Assembly (NCBI RefSeq): GCF_007829335.1
Contig: NZ_VIWO01000009.1
Coordinates: forward strand, 162,100-226,099
DNA: 64,000 nt
Source: Chitinophaga polysaccharea
Lineage (GTDB): Bacteria > Bacteroidota > Bacteroidia > Chitinophagales > Chitinophagaceae
Reading direction: 5' to 3'
The translations under genes and the position numbers were made by a program. The notes below the pieces were generated by a model that saw nothing but the letters and a program-made list of their open reading frames with translations, was not told the origin of the DNA and did no database searches. This document shows, in pieces, positions 59,370-64,000 of this stretch (its first letter is position 1; each line of letters opens with the position of its first letter).

Positions 59370-60161
59370 ATGAATGAACAATTATCTGCGGACGCATCAC
59401 CCATCCTGGATGTGCAGCACCTCAATGTCAGCTATGGCGCATTCCAGGCGGTAAGAGAGGTGTCTTTCAGCGTATATGGCGGCGAAATTTTCGGTTTACT
59501 GGGGCCCAACGGCGCCGGCAAAACCAGTACCCTCAGCGCGGTGGAAGGCCTGTTAAAACCCGATACCGGCACCATCACGGTAGCAGGTTATGACACCCGG
59601 CAAAAGCCCCTGCATGCCCGCGCCAACATGGGCGTACAATTACAGGCTACCAGTTTCCAGCCGGAGCTGACCATCGCAGAAATTATCCGCCTCTTTGCCA
59701 GCATCTATGGCGTTAACCTGGACGAAGCTTCCGTTAAGGAAAAGCTGGCCGCGATCAACCTGGAGGCTGCCGCCGGCAAGAAAATAGCCGAACTATCAGG
59801 CGGACAACAACAACGGGTATCCCTGATCATTTCCACCATACATAATCCCCAGCTGGTGCTGCTGGACGAACCCACCACAGGGCTCGACCCACAGTCGCGG
59901 CGGCAGCTGTGGGAGCGGATGGAACACTTCCGCAACAACGGGCACGCCGTATTACTCACTACCCATTCCATGGAAGAAGCCGAAGCTGTTTGCGACCGGA
60001 TCGCTATCATTGATCATGGACGGATTATTGCCATCGATACGCCAGAAGCGCTGATCGACAAGCACCGGCACGATCCGGAAGTGCAGAAAGCGGTGAGGAA
60101 AGGGAAGGTAACCCTGGAAGATGTTTTTATTGGCTTAACGGGAACGGCTGTACGTTCTTAA
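59370..60161 (+). CDS. ABC transporter ATP-binding protein (exporter type)
   Basis: 263 residues. Walker A GPNGAGKTST, Q-loop region MGVQLQATSFQPELTI, signature AELSGGQQQRVSLII, Walker B LVLLDEPTTGLD and switch His in LLTTHSMEEAE. It belongs to the ABC-2 exporter (CcmA/NodI-like) class. The permease gene begins 13 bp after. Likely substrate: a drug, peptide or lipid; unknown. Confidence 0.94.
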   Translation: MNEQLSADASPILDVQHLNVSYGAFQAVREVSFSVYGGEIFGLLGPNGAGKTSTLSAVEGLLKPDTGTITVAGYDTRQKPLHARANMGVQLQATSFQPELTIAEIIRLFASIYGVNLDEASVKEKLAAINLEAAAGKKIAELSGGQQQRVSLIISTIHNPQLVLLDEPTTGLDPQSRRQLWERMEHFRNNGHAVLLTTHSMEEAEAVCDRIAIIDHGRIIAIDTPEALIDKHRHDPEVQKAVRKGKVTLEDVFIGLTGTAVRS

Positions 60162-60174
60162 AAATATACCTGTT

Positions 60175-60927
60175 ATGTTGGAAACAAGCATACCTAAAAA
60201 TAGTACGGTGCTGGCGGCTTTGCTGAGAGCTGATTTTACCATCCTGTGGCGCAACCGCCGTTCTTTACGACTGGTATTACTGCTACCGCTGATTATCCTG
60301 TTTTCCTGGAAAGGCCTGGTAGATAAGCTGGGCGGCGTATTTGTACTTTCTTCCTGTATCACGATTGGTCTTACCAGTATAGGACTGATGGGCTATACCA
60401 ACTCCATTGCACGGGACCGCGACCGGGGCATTTTCCAGCGGTTAAGGGTAGGTCCTGTATCGGCATGGACCATTATGACCAGCCGCTTACTGGTACAGGT
60501 GGCCATGATCCTGCTCATGACGATATTGATATTTATTGGTGGTTATTTCGTAGATCATATTCAATTATCACCTGCCGGATATGTAGCCGGATTGTTACTG
60601 GCCATGTTGGGAGGAGCCGTGTACCTAGGCATGGGACAGGCTATTGTAGGACGTATTAAAAATCCGGATACCGTTAATTCTACCACCCGCCTGGTGTATT
60701 TCGTATTTATCATGATTGGCATGTTTGGCGAGTTTGGTATGCTGGGGGAGATATTGGGAAAGATAGTGGTTTGGTCGCCCTACGGTGTAGTGAGGAGGGT
60801 ATTGGCTTCCAGCCTGGCGCCGGCGACCTGGACCATGGAAAATACCTACGCGTTGCTGGCATCGGTGGGATATGCCGCCGTATTTATTGTATTGGGTGTG
60901 AAATGGTTTAAGTGGGAGAGTAAGTAA
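60175..60927 (+). CDS. ABC-2 type transporter permease
   Basis: 250 residues, six TM helices (LRLVLLLPLIILFSWKGL, VLSSCITIGLTSIGLMGY, VQVAMILLMTILIFIGGY, YVAGLLLAMLGGAVYLGM, LVYFVFIMIGMFGEFGML, LLASVGYAAVFIVLGVKW). The region ARDRDRGIFQRLRVGPVSAW is the cytoplasmic motif typical of ABC-2 exporters contacting the ATPase. It completes the exporter with the gene upstream; a strong hairpin follows. Confidence 0.92.
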   Translation: MLETSIPKNSTVLAALLRADFTILWRNRRSLRLVLLLPLIILFSWKGLVDKLGGVFVLSSCITIGLTSIGLMGYTNSIARDRDRGIFQRLRVGPVSAWTIMTSRLLVQVAMILLMTILIFIGGYFVDHIQLSPAGYVAGLLLAMLGGAVYLGMGQAIVGRIKNPDTVNSTTRLVYFVFIMIGMFGEFGMLGEILGKIVVWSPYGVVRRVLASSLAPATWTMENTYALLASVGYAAVFIVLGVKWFKWESK

Positions 60928-60937
60928 CGGGGATCAA

Positions 60938-60979
60938 ATTTTACGGGGAGATGGACAGTTATCCATCTCCCCGTAAAAT
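60938..60979. terminator. 18-bp hairpin between ABC permease and sulfatase
   Basis: Arms 60938-60955 and 60962-60979 are perfectly complementary (ATTTTACGGGGAGATGGA), loop 6 nt, between convergent genes. T-residues are within the left arm and A-residues in the right arm, again the reverse of a standard T-run. Confidence 0.8.
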
Positions 60980-60986
60980 ACAATGA

Positions 60987-62471
60987 TTATTTGGCTGCTT
61001 TCATTTTCGAGTTGATAAATTCCCATTCATTGAGGTGAGTATTCCGGTGTTCTTTTTTCACGATCGCGTCAAATTCTTTTAGCAGGTCGGCGTGAGCGCC
61101 GGCTACATCGTGTGCTTCTGCCTTATCTTTACTGAGGTCGTACAGTTCCCAGTCGGCGCCGGGATTTTTCTTCAATCCATTCTTAATGCCTTTCCACTGA
61201 CCCATGCGAATGGCAATAGCCCCGCCTTTTTCCGGGTATTCGAAGTAGATATATTTCCTGTTGGCTTGTTGCGCATGTTTTCCTGTCATTTCCGGCAACA
61301 GGGAGATGCCATCATTTGCGGGTGCCGTAACGCCGGCAATTGCTGCCAAAGTAGCCATCATGTCATATTGCACACCTGGGAGCTCGGATGTTTTGCCTGC
61401 GGGTATTTTGCCTGGCCAACGGGCAATGAGTGGTTCGCGGATACCTCCTTCATACAGGTCCATTTTTAGTCCCCTCAGACCGCCGGTGCTGTTGAAGAAC
61501 TGTGGATTTACCCCACCGTTAAACGTGGTGCCGTTATCGCTCGAAAACAGAATGATGGTATTGTTGTCCAGTCCCAATCTAGCTACCAGCTGCATAATGA
61601 TACCCACCTGCGTGTCGAGGTAAGTGATCATGGCGGCGTAGGCCGACAATGGGTATTTATGTGCCGCATATCCCTGCTGGCCATAGTAGGGTTTTTCGTC
61701 GAACTGTCCGATATAGCGTTGCACGGCGCTATCGGGCACCTGTAGCGACACATGCGGGATGGTATAGGGCAGGTACAGGAAAAAAGGCCCGTTGCGATGA
61801 CCGCTGATAAACTGTGTGGCTTTTTTTGTCAGCTCATCTACCGCATAATCTTTTCCTTTGAAGTAGTCGAAATCCTGGTCGGTAGCGGTTTGTGGATCTA
61901 CATGGCGGTGTACGTCGATAAAGGTATTGTGCAGGCTATCGGCTTTCCCATTTTCCCAGAGATGGGTAGGGTAGTAGTTGTGCGCCTGTTTTTGATCGAG
62001 GTAGCCGTAGAAATAGTTAAAGCCCTGTTTATTCGGATCGCCGGTGGTAAAGGGCATGCCCAGACCCCATTTGCCGATAGCGGCGGTGGTGTAGCCGGCT
62101 TGTTGGAGCATATGGCCAATGGTAACGGTACCTTCCGGCAGCGGCATTTGTCCGCCTTCGAGCGAGTCGGTAAAACCACCCATTTCGTAGTTGCCGCGTA
62201 TGTAGGAATGTCCGCCATGGCGGCCGGTGAGCAGCATACACCGCGCGGGTGCGCATACTGGCGTGCTGGTATAAAACTGGTTGAAGTGGATGCCTTCGGC
62301 TGATAAGCGATCGAGATGAGGTGTTTTTATTTTTTGTTGCCCGTAGGGGCCTGTTTCCGCATAGCCCAGATCGTCCGCATAAATGAAGATGATATTGGGC
62401 TGTTGCCGCGATTGGGCTGTCGTTGCCAGGTTATACAACAGCGTAGCAACAAATAAGAAAGCAGCTCTCAT
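60987..62471 (-). CDS. exported sulfatase (formylglycine-type arylsulfatase)
   Basis: About 494 residues from the ATG at 62471 (MRAAFLFVATLLYNLATTAQ signal peptide). Metal ligands NIIFIYADDLGYAETGPYG, the sulfatase signature CAPARCMLLTGRHGG with Cys73 to be turned into formylglycine, then GKWGLGM and FFLYLPYTIPHVSLQVP, FSSDNGTTFNGG. It hydrolyses sulfate esters, for example of polysaccharides. No SusCD is adjacent. It needs a maturation enzyme (FGE or anSME), not seen in the window. Confidence 0.93.
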   Translation of the reverse strand: MRAAFLFVATLLYNLATTAQSRQQPNIIFIYADDLGYAETGPYGQQKIKTPHLDRLSAEGIHFNQFYTSTPVCAPARCMLLTGRHGGHSYIRGNYEMGGFTDSLEGGQMPLPEGTVTIGHMLQQAGYTTAAIGKWGLGMPFTTGDPNKQGFNYFYGYLDQKQAHNYYPTHLWENGKADSLHNTFIDVHRHVDPQTATDQDFDYFKGKDYAVDELTKKATQFISGHRNGPFFLYLPYTIPHVSLQVPDSAVQRYIGQFDEKPYYGQQGYAAHKYPLSAYAAMITYLDTQVGIIMQLVARLGLDNNTIILFSSDNGTTFNGGVNPQFFNSTGGLRGLKMDLYEGGIREPLIARWPGKIPAGKTSELPGVQYDMMATLAAIAGVTAPANDGISLLPEMTGKHAQQANRKYIYFEYPEKGGAIAIRMGQWKGIKNGLKKNPGADWELYDLSKDKAEAHDVAGAHADLLKEFDAIVKKEHRNTHLNEWEFINSKMKAAK

Positions 62472-62524
62472 TATAACGTGTTTTTGCGTCAAGATAAGCT
62501 GCGGGTGGCGAAAATACTACGATT

Positions 62525-63808
62525 TTATTGCGCAAGTGTTTGCGTACGGATGATGACTTCATCGATCCGGTGGTGGTCCATTTTTTTAACTTCGAAGCTT
62601 ACCTGGTTCAGCAGCACTTTTTCGCCGGGGGCAGGAATATGTGCCAGTTTATCGATAAGGAGGCCCGCTATCGTGATATCTTCTTTTTCATATTCCCGCA
62701 GCCATTCGTAGTTGAGGGTTTCGCGGATGTAGCTTAGTCTCGTATAGCCATATGTGAGCCAGCTTTTATCAGGTTGTTGTACAAGATATCGTTCCCGGGC
62801 GTTATAACCGGGGAGGCTACCGCCCAGCAGGCCGGATACAATATCGTGATAGGAAATGACGCCTTCACATTCACCATATGCGTTGATCACTACGCCCATA
62901 TTGGTATTTTCGCGGCGTAGTTGCTGGAAAATATCATACACCGCCTGGTTGATGGCCAGGAAGGAGACAGGCGTCATCAGCTCCGACAGTGGTTTCTCCG
63001 GGTACAGGAAAAATTCTTTCGCGCCAAGTGCGCCCAGCACTTCTCTTTCGCTGGCTACTGGAAAGGTGCGGTGGATACTGCGTTTAATGGTTTCCGTTAT
63101 TTCTTCCCGGTTCATATGGTTATTGATATACGTAATCATACTGGCGGGTGTCATGATGTTTTCGGCTGTCAGGTCATAAGCGGAGAAGAGGTTTTTATGC
63201 AGGGTAAATTCGCCTTTGTCGATCAGTCCCTGTTTATAGGCGGTGGTGAGCATACTGCGCAGGTCATTCTCCGTCAGCTTTTCCTGTTGGATAGTATTGA
63301 TATTAAACAGTCCCAGTATAGACTTGGTACCGGCGGTGAGGAGTTTGATAAAAGGCCAGGTTATCCGGGAGAAGAAGATCATAGAGGGGGTAATGAGATA
63401 GGATATTTTCGTAGGGTTAACCAACGCCAGGGTTTTGGGGATGAGCTCACCTATTACAATAGTGAGGTAAGTAATTGTTCCCACACCTGTGACCAGCGCT
63501 GTGAGGTGGGCCACCGCCTTATGCATACCCCAGTCCCTAAAAACGGGCTCCAGCCAGGCGGCCATAAGGTCGCCTCCATAGAGTCCTTCCAGTATACCCA
63601 CCAACGTTATACCTACCTGTACCGCACTGAGGTATTCATCGGGGTCTTTCACCAGCTTTAATACGCTGGCGGCTCTTGCATTGCCGCTATCGGCCTGTTG
63701 TTGCAAGATCGCTTTATCTACCGATATCAGCCCGATCTCCGCAATAGAGAAATAAAAATTGAGTGCAATGAGGAGGACGATGATGAGGATGGAAATCATA
63801 ATCAGCAT
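62525..63808 (-). CDS. CNNM/CorC-HlyC-family membrane protein with CBS pair
   Basis: About 427 residues from the ATG at 63808 (an ATG at 63799 is also possible). DUF21/CNNM membrane domain (ISILIIVLLIALNFYFSIAE and LTALVTGVGTITYLTIVI, with VIGELIPKTLALVNP), two CBS domains (about 200-325, YDLTAENIMTPASMITYINN) and a C-terminal CorC_HlyC/TerC-like domain (TIAGLLIDKLAHIPAPGE, VKKMDHHRIDEVIIRT). Family members take part in Mg2+/Co2+ homeostasis. The upstream in-frame extension to 63994 runs into the divergent tRNA and is not a real start. Confidence 0.92.
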   Translation of the reverse strand: MLIMISILIIVLLIALNFYFSIAEIGLISVDKAILQQQADSGNARAASVLKLVKDPDEYLSAVQVGITLVGILEGLYGGDLMAAWLEPVFRDWGMHKAVAHLTALVTGVGTITYLTIVIGELIPKTLALVNPTKISYLITPSMIFFSRITWPFIKLLTAGTKSILGLFNINTIQQEKLTENDLRSMLTTAYKQGLIDKGEFTLHKNLFSAYDLTAENIMTPASMITYINNHMNREEITETIKRSIHRTFPVASEREVLGALGAKEFFLYPEKPLSELMTPVSFLAINQAVYDIFQQLRRENTNMGVVINAYGECEGVISYHDIVSGLLGGSLPGYNARERYLVQQPDKSWLTYGYTRLSYIRETLNYEWLREYEKEDITIAGLLIDKLAHIPAPGEKVLLNQVSFEVKKMDHHRIDEVIIRTQTLAQ

Positions 63809-63888
63809 AGTTGTTACCTGGATTAACAACTCCTGGCATAGATTGTTTATGGTGCTGCGTGACTGAAAAAATATTTCAGTGAAAATTT

Positions 63889-63918
63889 TTGAAAAAAAGA
63901 AATCGCTGCTTATCTTTG
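63889..63918 (+). promoter_or_regulatory. promoter of tRNA-Leu
   Basis: TTG at 63889-63891 and TATCTTTG at 63911-63918 are 19 nt apart, an exact -33/-7 match, followed 23 nt later by the tRNA. Confidence 0.75.
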
Positions 63919-63941
63919 CAACCCCTGACACAATATCAGTT

Positions 63942-64000
63942 GCCCAGATGGCGAAATTGGTAGACGCACTGTGTTCAGGTCGCAGCGCCTGCAAGGGTGT
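63942..64000 (+). tRNA. tRNA-Leu (anticodon CAG), 3' end outside the window
   Basis: The first 59 bases are present: acceptor GCCCAGA, D-arm with GGCG...CGC, anticodon arm CTGTG-TTCAGGT-CGCAG (anticodon CAG), and the start of the long class II variable arm (GCCTGCAAGGGTGT). The T-arm and acceptor 3' half lie beyond base 64000. Confidence 0.9.

Noticed and set aside
59370..60161. This ATPase as the missing partner of the HlyD/TolC permease at 25454
   Set aside because: It is followed 13 bp later by its own ABC-2 permease, and the two loci are over 30 kb apart.
63809..63994. N-terminal extension of the CorC/HlyC-like protein
   Set aside because: It runs through the promoter and into the divergent tRNA-Leu, and the family starts at the hydrophobic segment after 63808.
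1..64000. CRISPR array, prophage, transposase or integrase
   Set aside because: No regular repeat-spacer pattern, no transposase or integrase motif, and no terminal inverted repeats with target duplications were seen on reading both strands.

Overview
The window comes from a Bacteroidota chromosome and most resembles Chitinophaga or a close relative (Chitinophagaceae). The evidence is SusC/SusD and FecR families, LytS/LytTR two-component systems, a CusA-TolC fusion, many Spo0A-independent secreted lipoproteins, and promoters with the Bacteroidota -33 TTTG / -7 TAnnTTTG pattern instead of -35/-10 boxes. There is no sign of a phage, plasmid, insertion sequence or CRISPR array. It reads as ordinary, gene-dense chromosome with many small transcription units and two regions of gene decay.

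Layout. 1-7247: end of a FecR anti-sigma factor, then a SusC, SusD and FAD-dependent oxidoreductase operon (outer-membrane nutrient uptake). 7268-11437 (minus): LytTR regulator, LytS-type kinase, TlpA-like thioredoxin and a small Cys-rich secreted protein. 11617-20451: a YdeI-like protein and a minus-strand metal-efflux operon (DUF6660-like protein, CusA-TolC fusion, membrane-fusion protein, P1B ATPase). 20597-25343: tRNA-Gly, a monooxygenase, an AraC regulator, a ZU5-like lipoprotein, a VOC protein and a secreted six-hairpin glycosidase-like protein. 25454-29044: an ABC-2 permease/HlyD/TolC exporter with no ATPase. 29145-34040: DoxX/HxlR pair, a lipoprotein, and a NarL-type kinase/regulator pair next to a DUF4198 protein. 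34112-41107: FtsX-type permease under a predicted sigma-54 promoter, an orphan FecR remnant, a TPR protein, an Ntn-type amide hydrolase and an alpha/beta hydrolase. 41314-44948: a sulfur module (Crp/Fnr regulator, TauE/SafE, a broken YeeE, an intact YeeE-like half, persulfide dioxygenase-rhodanese). 45044-50525: VOC, DUF1266, CDGSH, PhzF, ICL/PEP-mutase family, a 42-residue membrane peptide and a TonB receptor. 50569-54086 (minus): DUF4397-like protein, diheme peroxidase, YceI and TlpA. 54354-60927: B12-radical SAM protein, an unrecognised protein, a membrane protein/kinase/regulator trio and an ABC exporter. 60987-64000: a sulfatase, a CorC/HlyC-type membrane protein and the 5' part of tRNA-Leu.

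The most informative signals are regulatory. Two copies of a GTAAC-N4-GT(T/C)AC operator sit at the same distance from -7 elements in front of the two sulfur-transport units beside the Crp/Fnr gene. Direct repeats 21 bp apart precede the LytTR operon and the gene downstream of the NarL pair. A GG/GC sigma-54 promoter with tandem upstream TGTCCG sites precedes the FtsX permease. I found no clear, wholly new multi-gene system. The best candidates for closer work are the sulfur regulon with its deleted YeeE and the 54-61 kb B12-radical SAM/sensor/exporter run. All family assignments were made by eye from motifs, with no database search.
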